Notes: generated from the sequence alone by a model not told the origin. DNA of 64,000 nucleotides from Spirochaetota bacterium (GCA_030154445.1 JAGUQW010000012.1:1-64000); one strand, 5' to 3'. Counted from the stretch's first letter, positions 1 to 9,360 are shown. A program made the numbers and translations.

Positions 1-78
1 GAAGACGATCTAGAAGAGTTAGTGATAGAAGAAGAAGTTGAAGACGATCTAGAAGAGTTAGTGATAGAAGAAGAAGAA
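1..78 (+). repeat. 39-bp tandem repeat coding for acidic 13-mer
   Basis: Two adjacent 39-base units are identical over the first 36 bases or so and differ only at the last codon (GTT against GAA). The unit length is a multiple of three, so copy-number change would keep the frame. The array continues to the left edge and may hold more copies outside the window. Confidence 0.85.
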
Positions 79-507
79 GAGTTATATATATCGAAATATA
101 TTTTTGGAGCTTTTCAAAATATATTAATGCAAAAATATACGGATGAATTACCAGATTTATTAGATAAATTTAAAATTTCTAAAATAGCTATTGCTGAAAA
201 TGATAATGGATTATTTGTATTTAATTACAATGATTTTAATATACCATTAAGTATTGATCAAAACAATCCACTATTTCAAGAAGTATTATCTCATGGTAAT
301 GTACTTTCTTTATTTGGAGATTTGACAAATTCTGAATATTTAGAAGACTTATTTTCATATGAGATATTAAGATCACTTCATGAATTATTTATCAGACCAA
401 TTATGGATAATAATGTAGTAATAGGGATCGTTATTTTAGCTCGAGATAGTGAACAAATAGAATTATCTCATCAAGATAAAAAAGAATTATTTATAGATCA
501 TAATTAA
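1..507 (+). CDS. Partial protein: acidic repeats followed by GAF-like domain
   Basis: The reading frame is open at base 1, so this is the 3' part of a longer gene; the GTG at 22 is inside the repeat and is not a convincing start. The first 26 codons are two copies of a 13-residue acidic unit (EDDLEELVIEEEV), encoded by a 39-bp tandem repeat. After it come about 140 residues of alternating strands and helices with hydrophobic cores (IAIAENDNGLFVFNY, then PIMDNNVVIGIVILA), which resembles a GAF-type sensor domain. No catalytic motif is visible. It ends 29 bp before pyruvate kinase on the same strand, so co-transcription is possible. The GAF assignment rests on overall pattern only. Confidence 0.5.
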   Translation, partial: EDDLEELVIEEEVEDDLEELVIEEEEELYISKYIFGAFQNILMQKYTDELPDLLDKFKISKIAIAENDNGLFVFNYNDFNIPLSIDQNNPLFQEVLSHGNVLSLFGDLTNSEYLEDLFSYEILRSLHELFIRPIMDNNVVIGIVILARDSEQIELSHQDKKELFIDHN

Positions 508-536
508 TAAAAAAATCAATTTATTGGAGTTGTATA

Positions 537-1949
537 ATGATAAAAAAAACAAAAATAGTTTGTACCCTAGGTCCTGCTGTAGATAATGTAGATATTTTAT
601 CTTCTATGCTTTTAGCAGGAATGAATGTTGCTCGTTTGAATTTTTCTCATGGGACACATGAAGAACAAGGTGGTAGAGCTGAGCGAGTACGAGAAGCTTC
701 TAAAAAAACATCGATACCTGTAGCTATTTTATTAGATACTAAAGGTCCTGAAATTAGAACAAAATCACTAAAAGATGGTAAAGAAATATCTTTGACTCAA
801 GGACAAGAATTCTTTTTTACTACAGATGATATTGTTGGTGATAACAAAGGCGTATCTGTAACTTATGCAGACTTTGTGAAAGATATGAGTATTAATAAAT
901 CTATTTTAGTAGATGATGGTTTACTTGCTTTTACAGTAACTAAAATTGAAGGTAATAAAGTATATACAACTCTTCTTAATGATGGATTTTTAGGTGAAAA
1001 GAAAGGTGTTAATTTACCGGATATGAAAATTAACCTACCAGCATTATCAGAAATAGATATAGCAGATCTTATTTTTGGTTGTTCAATTGGAATTGATTTT
1101 GTAGCAGCATCTTTTATACGTAAAGGATCAGATGTTCTAGAGGTTAGAAAAATATTAGATGCAAATGGTGGAAAAAACATCAAAATTATTTCAAAAATTG
1201 AAAATCAAGAAGGATTAGATAATTTTCCTGAAATACTTTTAGTGTCAGATGGTATTATGGTAGCTAGAGGAGATCTTGGTGTTGAAATTCCAATGGCTAA
1301 AATTCCATTTGCTCAAAAAAATATGATAGCACTTTGTAATGAAGTTGGAAAACCTGTTATTACTGCTACTCAAATGTTAGATTCTATGATTAAAAATCCA
1401 AATCCAACGAGAGCAGAAGTAACTGATGTTGCTAATGCTATTTTAGATGGAACGGATGCAATAATGCTTTCTGGTGAAACAGCTAAAGGCTTGTATCCTT
1501 TACAAGCTGTTGTTGCAATGACTAAAATTGCAAATGAAATTGATCCGTATATTGAATCAATGTCTGTAGATTTTGAAGAAAGAGTAGATATAACGGAGGC
1601 TGTTGCTAGAGGTACTGTAGAAGTTTGTAGTGCTTGTGGAGCAAAGGCTATTGCTATAGGAACACATACTGGACGCTCAGCACTTAGTGTACGAAAATAT
1701 TTTCCAAAAGTACCTATTTTAGCAGTTGTTGATAATGAACAAGTCGCAAGACAATTACTTCTTGTAAAAGGTGTGTATAGTATAGTTGATGACACATTAT
1801 CTGGACATGAAGAAATAGCAAGAGTAGCGTTAAAAGCTTGTCAAGAAGTCTTAAATCTTCAAAAAGGAGATACTATTGTTGTATCTTATGGACAAGAAAT
1901 ATTTACTTCTGGAACTACAAATAGTTTGAGAGTATTAGAGATTCGTTAA
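537..1949 (+). CDS. pyk: Pyruvate kinase
   Basis: Converts phosphoenolpyruvate and ADP to pyruvate and ATP, the last step of glycolysis, in the cytoplasm. All family landmarks are present: the N-terminal KTKIVCTLGP, RLNFSHG (33-39), LDTKGPEIRT (66-75) at the start of the B domain, catalytic Lys220 in SKIEN, and the signature MVARGDLGVEIP (241-252). At 470 residues it is the normal length without the C-terminal PEP-utiliser extension of some Firmicutes. The ATG has a TTGGAG ribosome site 6 bases upstream. It is followed by a strong bidirectional terminator. Confidence 0.97.
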   Translation: MIKKTKIVCTLGPAVDNVDILSSMLLAGMNVARLNFSHGTHEEQGGRAERVREASKKTSIPVAILLDTKGPEIRTKSLKDGKEISLTQGQEFFFTTDDIVGDNKGVSVTYADFVKDMSINKSILVDDGLLAFTVTKIEGNKVYTTLLNDGFLGEKKGVNLPDMKINLPALSEIDIADLIFGCSIGIDFVAASFIRKGSDVLEVRKILDANGGKNIKIISKIENQEGLDNFPEILLVSDGIMVARGDLGVEIPMAKIPFAQKNMIALCNEVGKPVITATQMLDSMIKNPNPTRAEVTDVANAILDGTDAIMLSGETAKGLYPLQAVVAMTKIANEIDPYIESMSVDFEERVDITEAVARGTVEVCSACGAKAIAIGTHTGRSALSVRKYFPKVPILAVVDNEQVARQLLLVKGVYSIVDDTLSGHEEIARVALKACQEVLNLQKGDTIVVSYGQEIFTSGTTNSLRVLEIR

Positions 1950-1969
1950 TTTTTGTAATAATTTTATTA

Positions 1970-2034
1970 AAAAAAATAGATATAAAAAAAAGAGAGAAGT
2001 ATAACCTCTCTCTTTTTTTATATCTATTTTTTTT
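1970..2034. terminator. Bidirectional terminator between pyk and the convergent gene
   Basis: A long inverted repeat with A-run, GAGAG stem, CTCTC and T-run lies between two convergent genes. Both strands end in a T-run, so it can stop transcription from either side. Confidence 0.8.
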
Positions 2035-2036
2035 TA

Positions 2037-3146
2037 TTATGAACGTCCAAATACACTAACATAAAAACCAATTTCACCAGGTGCTGTAGTATCATTAATA
2101 TAAACAAAACTATTTGGCATAGTATAAAATACACCTAGCTTATAAGTAAGGCCTAAAAATACAGCATCAGCATAAGCTCCTACACGATGACTAATAGTTA
2201 AAGCATCGTTAACAAGAGAATTAGATTCAAATATTCCATAGACTAATCCATAGTCTACACCAAAACCAACATTATTAATACGCCCACCTAAGGATAAAAA
2301 TATATTAATATCAGGAATACTATTAAACCCTACAAGAGGATCTGAAACATTACCAGATTCTGCTCCTAAAGAAGTAATAGAAAAAGTTTGTTCAAAACCT
2401 CTAATTAATACATATTGACTTAGTCTAAAATAAATATCATCAAAAGAAAATACTTCACCAAAATGAGATGGAATATATATAGCAAAATATACATTAGCAT
2501 ACTCTAAAGTAGTATAAATACTTAAACCACCATGACCTTTAATAGCTGTAGAAACTGCACCAATTGTTGGTATAGCAACACCACCATAAAGTTCTAAATT
2601 CCAAAGTTCAAAACGAAATGTTGTTAATAAATCAATATTAAGATAATCAATACCATTATTTGAATCTGAATAAAGAACTAATTCAGGTTCATAACGGCCT
2701 TCTTGAATAGGAAAACTAAATGCTAAACCAGCTCCTTCTAATGATTTGTAACCATAATAATCTGAACCAGGAGTATAATTGTATTGAAACCCTCTTGGGA
2801 TAACTTTATCTTCTCCAAGATATTTATACCTTCCATAAAATGTATGAAAGTTGAAAGTACTGGATGGAGAAATTGATAATTTTAAAGTGTCTAATTTTAT
2901 AAGATCATTAAGACCGCTTTGTAAATTTAGATCTTCACCATTTACTCCTAGACTGAAAACAAGACCACTTTTATCTCCAACAACAATATTAGCCTCTGCA
3001 TTATATGAAATACTTGGTTTAAGATTTTGGTTCATTTTCATGTGAAAATCTAAGCGAGGAAATTGAATACTAGTTTCTTGTGTAAAACCGATGTTTGTAA
3101 ATTGTAAGAATAAGAGTAAAAGTAATAAAAACAACTTTTTATTCAT
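2037..3146 (-). CDS. Exported protein, probable outer-membrane beta-barrel
   Basis: I do not recognise a named family. The first 22 residues are a typical signal peptide (Lys-Lys, then a run of Leu/Phe, cleaved near GFTQ-E). The mature part is made of alternating short beta-strand-like segments rich in Gly, Tyr and Phe, and it ends in Phe-Gly-Arg-Ser, close to the aromatic C-terminus of barrel proteins. That suggests an integral outer-membrane or periplasmic beta protein. The start has a GGAG site upstream. It is transcribed alone toward pyk. Function unknown. Confidence 0.75.
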   Translation of the reverse strand: MNKKLFLLLLLLFLQFTNIGFTQETSIQFPRLDFHMKMNQNLKPSISYNAEANIVVGDKSGLVFSLGVNGEDLNLQSGLNDLIKLDTLKLSISPSSTFNFHTFYGRYKYLGEDKVIPRGFQYNYTPGSDYYGYKSLEGAGLAFSFPIQEGRYEPELVLYSDSNNGIDYLNIDLLTTFRFELWNLELYGGVAIPTIGAVSTAIKGHGGLSIYTTLEYANVYFAIYIPSHFGEVFSFDDIYFRLSQYVLIRGFEQTFSITSLGAESGNVSDPLVGFNSIPDINIFLSLGGRINNVGFGVDYGLVYGIFESNSLVNDALTISHRVGAYADAVFLGLTYKLGVFYTMPNSFVYINDTTAPGEIGFYVSVFGRS

Positions 3147-3390
3147 TTGAGGCTCCTAGAATAATTATCAATATATTTATTGTTATAAGTTAGAGACATT
3201 ATATAAGATTTAGTATGTGTATTATAAATTATTTTAATTATTATAAATTATTTTATAATAATTATCAAGATTTATCTACTTACTAACCGACTATATACTA
3301 ACTGATAAATATTATTTTAGTAATATGTTATATGATTCGGTTATTTTCTAAATTTCTTGAGATAATATTTAAATTAATGAATGAGGGTGT

Positions 3391-4155
3391 ATGAAACTAA
3401 TTATAGGGGTCTATGATAGAGAAGTTTCACATAATTTAGCTGTGATTTTATCAAGTAAAAAAATCATTCCTATAGAAGCAGAGGCTTCTGAAGAAATTCC
3501 TTCTTTGTTGGAAATTCATCGTGGAGCTATGTTACTTTGTGAAGAAACCTCTATAGATTTTTATCAGAATTTATATGATAAAAATCTTCTGACCGATACT
3601 TTTCTTCTATATCATCCCAATTTGTCAACAACAGATCTTTTAAAATTAAGAAAATTTGGATTAAAATCATTAATTCCTTATACAGAAGATGCAAATACTA
3701 TTATAGATTTAATTGCTAAACAACTAAGTCTTTTAGCGTCTTCATTAAAAAAAAATGATGCTAGTATTATGATTCCTAATATCAATATAGTAGATCAAAA
3801 AATAAACTCTAATAATATTGGTAATAAAAATCCTAATAATGTTGCAATTCATCTTGTCAATTCCAAACGATGGACATATGGTAAATTATTAGGGCTTAAT
3901 AGTTCTAAAGTTTCAGTTAGTATTTACAATAAAGATGTGATTCAAGATTTATTGCAAGATAAAGCATCGGATAATATATTGATGTATTTACAAGGTCTTA
4001 ATATCAGAGTCTTTGCTGATCTTGTAAATATCAATGATAATAATTTTGTATTTAGGTATCGTCAAATGTCAAAAGATGATGCTCAACGATTAGCCTATTT
4101 TATAAATCATTGTCAAAAAAACCCTAAAACAGAAACTTTAACAATGAATATCTAA
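3391..4155 (+). CDS. PilZ-like / receiver-like hybrid protein (putative)
   Basis: Residues 1-115 look like a receiver-type alpha/beta domain (strands IIGVYD, AMLLCEE, TFLLYHP, SLIPYTE) but lack the usual phospho-acceptor aspartate context. Residues 155-245 have the shape of a PilZ domain (GKLLGLNSSKVSVSIYN, then IRVFADLVNINDNNFVFRY and a final helix). The RxxxR part that binds cyclic-di-GMP in true PilZ domains is not seen, so ligand binding is doubtful. It sits 15 bp before an aminopeptidase gene on the same strand. Assignment is inference from fold pattern. Confidence 0.45.
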   Translation: MKLIIGVYDREVSHNLAVILSSKKIIPIEAEASEEIPSLLEIHRGAMLLCEETSIDFYQNLYDKNLLTDTFLLYHPNLSTTDLLKLRKFGLKSLIPYTEDANTIIDLIAKQLSLLASSLKKNDASIMIPNINIVDQKINSNNIGNKNPNNVAIHLVNSKRWTYGKLLGLNSSKVSVSIYNKDVIQDLLQDKASDNILMYLQGLNIRVFADLVNINDNNFVFRYRQMSKDDAQRLAYFINHCQKNPKTETLTMNI

Positions 4156-4170
4156 CAAATGGAGAAATAA

Positions 4171-5583
4171 ATGTCAAAATTAAATATTCAATCACCTTAT
4201 ATATATGATAAGAAAAATATTTGGGAAGTCTCTAATAAAGAAGATATTTCAAAAATTTTTATAGAATCAGATAAATATAAAGTGTTTCTTGATGCTGTAC
4301 GTACAGAAAGAGAAGGGGTTGAGTGGATTCAAAATCATGTAGAATCTCAAGGTTTTGTTAATCTTGAAAAAATCACATCAGTGAAACCTGGTGATAAAAT
4401 TTATTATCAATTTGAGAATAAAAATATAACTTTAGTAATTATAGGACAAGATTCTATTAAAAATGGCGTAAATATTATAGGTGCACATTTGGATGCTCCA
4501 AGATTAGATTTGAAAGTAAGACCACTTATAGAAGAAAATGGTGTGGCTATGCTTAAAACTCATTACTATGGTGGAATTAAAAAATATCAATGGTTAAATA
4601 TTCCTTTAGCAATTCATGGAGTTGTTATCAAACAAGATGGTTCAAAAGTAACTATCAATATTGGAGATAAAGAAGAAGATCCTGTATTTGTAATTTCAGA
4701 TTTACTTCCCCACTTGTCTAGAAAAATTCAAGGTGAGAAAAAATTATTAGATGGTATAGAGGGTGAAAATCTTAATCTATTTGTAGGAACAATACCTATT
4801 GATAACAAAGATTACAAAGATAGAGTAAAAGCTTGTGTTTTAGAATATTTGTTTCATACTTATGGAATTATAGAAGAAGATTTGATTTCAGCAGAATTAG
4901 AAGTAGTACCAGCTTTAAAAACAAAAGATGTAGGATTTGATAGAAGTATGATAGGTGGCTATGCTCATGATGATAGAGTTTGTTCTTATTCTGCACTTTC
5001 TGCTTTAACACAAATAGATTCAACTCCTAAAAAAACAGCTATTGTTTTCCTTACTGATAAAGAAGAAATTGGTTCTAAGGGTATTACAGGTAGTGATTCT
5101 CAAGCTTTGCCTAATATTATAGCAGAACTGCTTTATAGGGAAGATAAACAATATCATGAAATAGAATTAAGAAGAGTGTTGAATAAATCTTGTTGTTTGT
5201 CAGCAGATGTTGGTGCCGCGTTAAATCCTCTGTTTCCTTCAGTTCATGATAAATACAATGCTTCTTATATGGGATCAGGTGTAATTATTAAAAAATATAC
5301 AGGTGCGGCTGGGAAAAGTAGTGCTTCAGATGCTTCTGCAGAATTAGTCGCAAAAATACGTCGTATCTTCAATGAAAATGATGTAGTATGGCAAGCATCT
5401 TCTATGGGTAAAATTGATGAAGGTGGTGGTGGAACTATCGCTATGTTTATTGCTCAGTATGGAATTCCTGTTATTGACTGTGGAATTGGTGTAGTAGGAA
5501 TGCATGCACCTTATGAAATCATTAGTAAAGCAGATTTGTATCATCTCATTAGAGGATACAAAGCTTTCTTTATAAATTCATAG
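4171..5583 (+). CDS. M18 family zinc aminopeptidase
   Basis: Cytoplasmic metallopeptidase that removes N-terminal residues (acidic ones in the best-known members). The di-zinc motifs are present in order: AHLDAPR (His106, Asp108), HDDRV (266-270), and DKEEIGS (296-302) with the catalytic Glu. A later Gly-rich stretch and a GVVGMHAPYE motif near the C-terminus match the family's last metal-ligand region. The length of 470 is normal for M18. A GGAG site lies 8 bases before the ATG. It is the middle gene of a three-gene rightward run with short spacers. Confidence 0.92.
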   Translation: MSKLNIQSPYIYDKKNIWEVSNKEDISKIFIESDKYKVFLDAVRTEREGVEWIQNHVESQGFVNLEKITSVKPGDKIYYQFENKNITLVIIGQDSIKNGVNIIGAHLDAPRLDLKVRPLIEENGVAMLKTHYYGGIKKYQWLNIPLAIHGVVIKQDGSKVTINIGDKEEDPVFVISDLLPHLSRKIQGEKKLLDGIEGENLNLFVGTIPIDNKDYKDRVKACVLEYLFHTYGIIEEDLISAELEVVPALKTKDVGFDRSMIGGYAHDDRVCSYSALSALTQIDSTPKKTAIVFLTDKEEIGSKGITGSDSQALPNIIAELLYREDKQYHEIELRRVLNKSCCLSADVGAALNPLFPSVHDKYNASYMGSGVIIKKYTGAAGKSSASDASAELVAKIRRIFNENDVVWQASSMGKIDEGGGGTIAMFIAQYGIPVIDCGIGVVGMHAPYEIISKADLYHLIRGYKAFFINS

Positions 5584-5600
5584 TATCTAGGAAGTAATTC

Positions 5601-6563
5601 ATGCAGTATAAATATCTTTATGGTCCTATACCTTCTCGAAGATTAGGGATTTCATTAGGCATAGATCCTATTCCTTTTAAAACATGTCCTTTAAACTGTA
5701 TTTATTGTGAATGTGGAGCAACAACTGAATTTACTATGGAGAGAAAAGAGTATATACCTACTCAAGATTTGTTAAGAGAATTAGATCATTTTATGGCTCA
5801 CAATCAATCTCCAGATTTTATTACCTTTTCAGGATCTGGAGAGCCAACTTTATATAAAGATTTAGGTTTTGTAATAGATTATATACACAATAATTTTTTA
5901 CATACCAAAGTTGCGGTAATTACAAATTCTATTATGCTTGCAGATAAAATTTTGTGTCGAGAATTGATGAAAGCTGATTTAGTAGCACCTTCGCAAGATG
6001 CTATTAGTGAAGAAACATACAAAAAAATTGATGTTCCTATGAAAAATATTGATATTAATAAATTACCTCAATATTTGAGAGAATTTGCTATTGAATATAT
6101 GTCCTTAGAAAAAAAAGAATTATGGATAGAAATATTTATCGTAGAAGGGATCAATGATACAGATCAAGAAATAACATTGTTTATTAAAGAACTAAAAAAA
6201 ATTCCTTATTCGAAAATACAATTAAATCGTTTGGATAGAATAGGAACTAAATTAGATCTTAAACCAGCATCGATGGAAAGGCTGTATTATATACAAGATC
6301 GTTTTATAGAAAATGGACTAAAAAATGTAGAAATAATTGGTAAGTTTAAAAAACGAGATGAAATCAAATCTTATAATCAATCCTTAGAGGATATTATTAT
6401 GACTTGTCTTACACGCCGATCTACATCACTAAAAGATCTTTTAATAATGACATCTTCTACAGTAGATGATATTGGTAAATATTTAGATGTTTTGGGTACT
6501 GAAAATAAAATAATTCAAAAAAATATAGATGGAGAAGTCTCTTATAAGATTTTTCATAAATAA
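5601..6563 (+). CDS. Radical SAM protein
   Basis: The CxxxCxxC cluster motif is at Cys29, Cys33 and Cys36 (CPLNCIYC), which should hold the 4Fe-4S cluster that cleaves S-adenosylmethionine. GSGEPTLY (about 78-85) is the SAM-binding glycine motif. The start YGPIPSRRLG is characteristic of a widespread radical SAM group (COG0731-like) whose substrate is mostly unknown. The C-terminal 60 residues look like a small winged-helix domain. It lies 17 bp after the aminopeptidase and ends the operon at a strong terminator. Confidence 0.88.
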   Translation: MQYKYLYGPIPSRRLGISLGIDPIPFKTCPLNCIYCECGATTEFTMERKEYIPTQDLLRELDHFMAHNQSPDFITFSGSGEPTLYKDLGFVIDYIHNNFLHTKVAVITNSIMLADKILCRELMKADLVAPSQDAISEETYKKIDVPMKNIDINKLPQYLREFAIEYMSLEKKELWIEIFIVEGINDTDQEITLFIKELKKIPYSKIQLNRLDRIGTKLDLKPASMERLYYIQDRFIENGLKNVEIIGKFKKRDEIKSYNQSLEDIIMTCLTRRSTSLKDLLIMTSSTVDDIGKYLDVLGTENKIIQKNIDGEVSYKIFHK

Positions 6564-6572
6564 TATAATTTC

Positions 6573-6617
6573 ATAATCAAAAAAGCACCTTATTTATAAA
6601 GGTGCTTTTTTGATTAT
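6573..6617. terminator. Bidirectional terminator
   Basis: A near-perfect inverted repeat (AAGCACCTT with AAGGTGCTT) is flanked by A-runs on the left and T-runs on the right, between two convergent genes. Confidence 0.85.
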
Positions 6618-6639
6618 GGGAAAATTTTTTATAAAAGTT

Positions 6640-7680
6640 TTATTTAGGAGATTCTATAAACTCTGTGATATGTTCTTCTATAAGTACAGGATGTTCTAGA
6701 AATGCATTGTGTGCTGATTCGGGATAGACATGTTCTCTTTTAAAAGAACTTGAAATAATATTAAAAGAATTAATAGAACTTGCTGGTGGTACAATAAGAT
6801 CATTCTCTCCAGTTATTAACATTACAGGGATAGTAATATTCTTTAGATTAAATTTAGGGTCTGTTTCTAAGTTGCGTGTAGATTCATTATTTTTATCAAG
6901 TAGAATAAGTATCTTTTTAATTTGTGTCCCCAATATAACTGGTTCTAATAAAGGATCTGCAGTGAGTTTAGATGCTACTTCGGTAGTATATTTGTCATAA
7001 TGAGTAAAACCTTGTATTATATCAGCTTTAGAAACATAAGAATTGTGTTTAATAAAAGAATCTAAATTTAAAGGGATATTATCTAAATAGAATTTTTTGA
7101 TACCTTCCCATTCCTTACGAGAATTATTTGAAATATCAGAACGATTTAGATAAGGATCAATAAATTTTGTAATGATATTTGGAGAAATACTAGAGCTCAT
7201 ATTAACAACATTAAGAGCTGGAGATAACATCATAAGCCCTGTGAGTTTGTTTTGATTAATACTAGTATAAGCAGAAGCAATCATGCCCCCATAACTATGA
7301 GCAAACAAATAAATATTAGAATCAGGATATAGTGATTTTACCGAAGTAACTACAAGATCAAGATCTTTGACATTTTGATCTACAGTGATAGAGCTTTCTG
7401 ATATTTTACCTCGAGCTCCACCAGAACCACGCTGATCATAAAATACCATACGGTATTTCTTACGAATACTTTCCCAAGCAGGGGCATAGAAATACACTAA
7501 TCCTGAACCCCCTGGTCCTCCATGGACAAATATAATAATATCTTTGCTGTTAGTTCCTGCAATCAATACAGGTAGAGATGCTCCTGCACTTTGGACATAA
7601 TATAATTTTCTACTATCTTCATAAGGTTTAACAGAACAAGATGTTATAAATACACTAATAAATAATACTAATAATATCAT
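6640..7680 (-). CDS. Alpha/beta-hydrolase lipoprotein, proline iminopeptidase-like
   Basis: A short hydrophobic leader ends in the lipobox ITSC (Cys15), so it is probably a lipid-anchored envelope protein. The hydrolase fold is clear: oxyanion motif HGGPGGSG (53-60), nucleophile Ser129 in AHSYGG, an acid in TGENDLIVPP and a histidine in ESAHNAF. The HGGPGG form is typical of the S33 prolyl aminopeptidase group, though the lipid anchor and the substrate are unusual or unknown. Its ATG overlaps the stop of the upstream exported-protein gene by 4 bases, so the two are translationally coupled. Confidence 0.88.
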   Translation of the reverse strand: MILLVLFISVFITSCSVKPYEDSRKLYYVQSAGASLPVLIAGTNSKDIIIFVHGGPGGSGLVYFYAPAWESIRKKYRMVFYDQRGSGGARGKISESSITVDQNVKDLDLVVTSVKSLYPDSNIYLFAHSYGGMIASAYTSINQNKLTGLMMLSPALNVVNMSSSISPNIITKFIDPYLNRSDISNNSRKEWEGIKKFYLDNIPLNLDSFIKHNSYVSKADIIQGFTHYDKYTTEVASKLTADPLLEPVILGTQIKKILILLDKNNESTRNLETDPKFNLKNITIPVMLITGENDLIVPPASSINSFNIISSSFKREHVYPESAHNAFLEHPVLIEEHITEFIESPK

Positions 7681-8273
7681 TTTTTACCTCCTACAAAATC
7701 AAATTTATAACTTAAGCTAGCTCCATACATAATAAAATGTTTGATAGTAAAATTAAATGGGAATTGCATGCGATACCCTAAAAATACAGCAAATTTGAAC
7801 GGTTGCATAAATTTTTTGTTAAAATCATAACCCATTCTAAGACCAGAGGAAAAAATTCCGTAAGGTTGGCTGATAAAATTGTCTTGAAATCCTTTTTCAA
7901 GAGTAAATACAGGGGTTTGGAAAAATTCAGAAGCAACTCCTAAACCTGTTTCTAAAGAAAATAAAAATCCTCTTTTGGTACTAAGTGAATATTGTAATTC
8001 TACAATACTACCAAACAAAATAAAAGGTGCAACAGGTTGGAAAATACTACTTGGAACAAAGGTAATAAGCGATGTTTTGACAGATAAAGTGTTTATTCCT
8101 TTTGTATAAAAGGGAATAATAAAATCAAGATCAAAACCACCAAAAGCGATATTAAATGAATAAGCTGTAACACCAAATTCTAGCTGAAAAGCTGGTTTGG
8201 TATTAGTATTTTCTTGAGCATAAATGTCGACGCTGAAAATAAGTATTAATAATAAGAGAAAATTTTTTTTCAT
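7677..8273 (-). CDS. Exported hypothetical protein, beta-rich
   Basis: No family recognised. A signal peptide (MKKNFLLLLILIFSV, cleavage near IYAQ-E) is followed by about 180 residues of amphipathic beta segments with many Phe and Gly. It ends with repeated strand-like segments similar in style to the product at 2037-3146. An AAGGAAT site precedes the ATG. It is first in a two-gene operon with the hydrolase lipoprotein, so both may act at the cell envelope. Confidence 0.7.
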   Translation of the reverse strand: MKKNFLLLLILIFSVDIYAQENTNTKPAFQLEFGVTAYSFNIAFGGFDLDFIIPFYTKGINTLSVKTSLITFVPSSIFQPVAPFILFGSIVELQYSLSTKRGFLFSLETGLGVASEFFQTPVFTLEKGFQDNFISQPYGIFSSGLRMGYDFNKKFMQPFKFAVFLGYRMQFPFNFTIKHFIMYGASLSYKFDFVGGKK

Positions 8274-8469
8274 ATAAGAATTCCTTTTTTATAAGTAATA
8301 TTAAATATTATAGTAACATTATATAATATATTATTATAAAAATCTACCTTTGAATGATTTATTTTAGTAAAATACCTTTAAAATGTTGTTTTATATAGGT
8401 ATACAGTAGTTTTTTGTTTATATATTTTTGAAGATATATAAGATATAAATAATATATATCTTTAATATA

Positions 8470-8498
8470 TTGACAAATATGATCAATAATGTTATAAT
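8470..8498 (+). promoter_or_regulatory. Consensus sigma-70 promoter of tRNA-Ser
   Basis: TTGACA (8470-8475), a 17-bp spacer and TATAAT (8493-8498) match the consensus perfectly. The tRNA 5' end is 13 bases after the -10 box, as expected for a tRNA with a very short leader. Confidence 0.85.
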
Positions 8499-8510
8499 AT
8501 TCTCATAAAT

Positions 8511-8600
8511 GGAGAGATGGCTGAGTGGTCGAAAGCGGCTTCCTGCTAAGAAGTTGTCCTGGATATTACGGGACCATGGGTTCGAATCCCATTCTCTTCG
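8511..8600 (+). tRNA. tRNA-Ser (anticodon GCU)
   Basis: The acceptor stem GGAGAGA pairs with TCTCTTC. The anticodon stem GCTTC/GAAGT encloses the loop CTGCTAA, giving anticodon GCU for AGC and AGU codons. A long variable arm, typical of class II tRNAs, and a T-arm with GGTTCGAATCCC follow. CCA is not encoded. Confidence 0.95.
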
Positions 8601-8616
8601 AGACCTTGTTAAGGCA

Positions 8617-8654
8617 AAAATTAAACCATCATAGAAATATGATGGTTTAATTTT
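8617..8654 (+). terminator. Terminator after tRNA-Ser
   Basis: TTAAACCATCAT pairs with ATGATGGTTTAA around a 6-base loop and is followed by TTTT. Confidence 0.8.
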
Positions 8655-8671
8655 GTAATAAATTTATGACG

Positions 8672-8702
8672 AATCTTCTAGGTAATGTAGAAGATTTTTT
8701 TT
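8672..8702 (+). terminator. Second terminator after tRNA-Ser
   Basis: AATCTTCTA and TAGAAGATT enclose a 7-base loop followed by a T-run. It is a backup to the terminator 20 bp upstream. Confidence 0.65.
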
Positions 8703-8798
8703 GATTTTGTATATTATTTTTTATTAAGTTTTTTTGTACTTAGATCCTACAAAACAAATATAAATAGCGATTAAATAATAAATTAGTAAGTACTTATC

Positions 8799-9131
8799 TT
8801 AAGGTTTTGAATGGAAAGTGATTTTTTTTAATAAATACATTATATAATTATCACCAGATTTTAATACTTCTACATTTATATTTTTTTCTTGATGTTGTTC
8901 TCTCTCTCGTTGTTCTTTTTCTCGTTGTTTACGCTCTTTACGCTCTTGTTTTTTATTTTGAGTATATAGATATTGTATCCAAATAAGTAAAACAGGTAAG
9001 CCTATAGAACCAAAATTAACGATACTTTTATCTATCATCAGACTGGTATGATCAGGCAAATGATAAGTAGTAAGATATGATAGAAGTACAGATATCGTAA
9101 TAAAGGTTATTGAAAGTATTGTTATACCCAT
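8799..9131 (-). CDS. Small two-helix membrane protein with charged coiled tail
   Basis: I do not recognise the family. Residues 1-22 and 31-52 are probable membrane helices. Residues 58-85 are an almost uninterrupted run of Lys, Arg, Glu and Gln in a coiled-coil pattern, followed by a short hydrophobic segment. The start has a GGAAG site. It stands alone next to the defence island and could be a stray prophage-type or regulatory membrane protein. Nothing in the sequence gives a role. Confidence 0.55.
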   Translation of the reverse strand: MGITILSITFITISVLLSYLTTYHLPDHTSLMIDKSIVNFGSIGLPVLLIWIQYLYTQNKKQERKERKQREKEQREREQHQEKNINVEVLKSGDNYIMYLLKKITFHSKP

Positions 9132-9292
9132 GTGATTTTCCTTCCATAGTTAAAATTATAAGATAACGAGCAAAAATCATCCTAAATTAATGGGAGTCTT
9201 ATAGTATATAAGTAGCGAATATCATGCCAAATATCTATGATTTCCTAAGATCCTATGTAAATATAATAGATAAAAATACTGAAGTCGAATCT

Positions 9293-9358
9293 TTATTCTC
9301 CCACCACACTCTCAATCTCTTCCTGACTAAGTTCGTAGAGGATATCAATTTTTTTGAT
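9293..9358 (-). pseudogene. Detached 3' end of a type IIG restriction gene
   Basis: Read on the minus strand these 22 codons end in YELSQEEIESVVGE and a stop, matching the true C-terminus of the restriction gene at 10535 (YGLSQEEIEIVEGA). At DNA level 9311-9345 and 10553-10587 are identical at 33 of 35 positions. The remnant starts directly after the stop codon of the DUF3800-like gene, so that gene lies between two copies of the same 3' end. Confidence 0.8.
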
Positions 9359-9360
9359 AT

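Noticed and set aside
1370-1795. Minus-strand frame inside pyruvate kinase
   Set aside because: It is a shadow of a clear housekeeping gene.
8799-9131. Toxin-antitoxin candidate
   Set aside because: There is no partner gene and no known motif; left as a hypothetical membrane protein.
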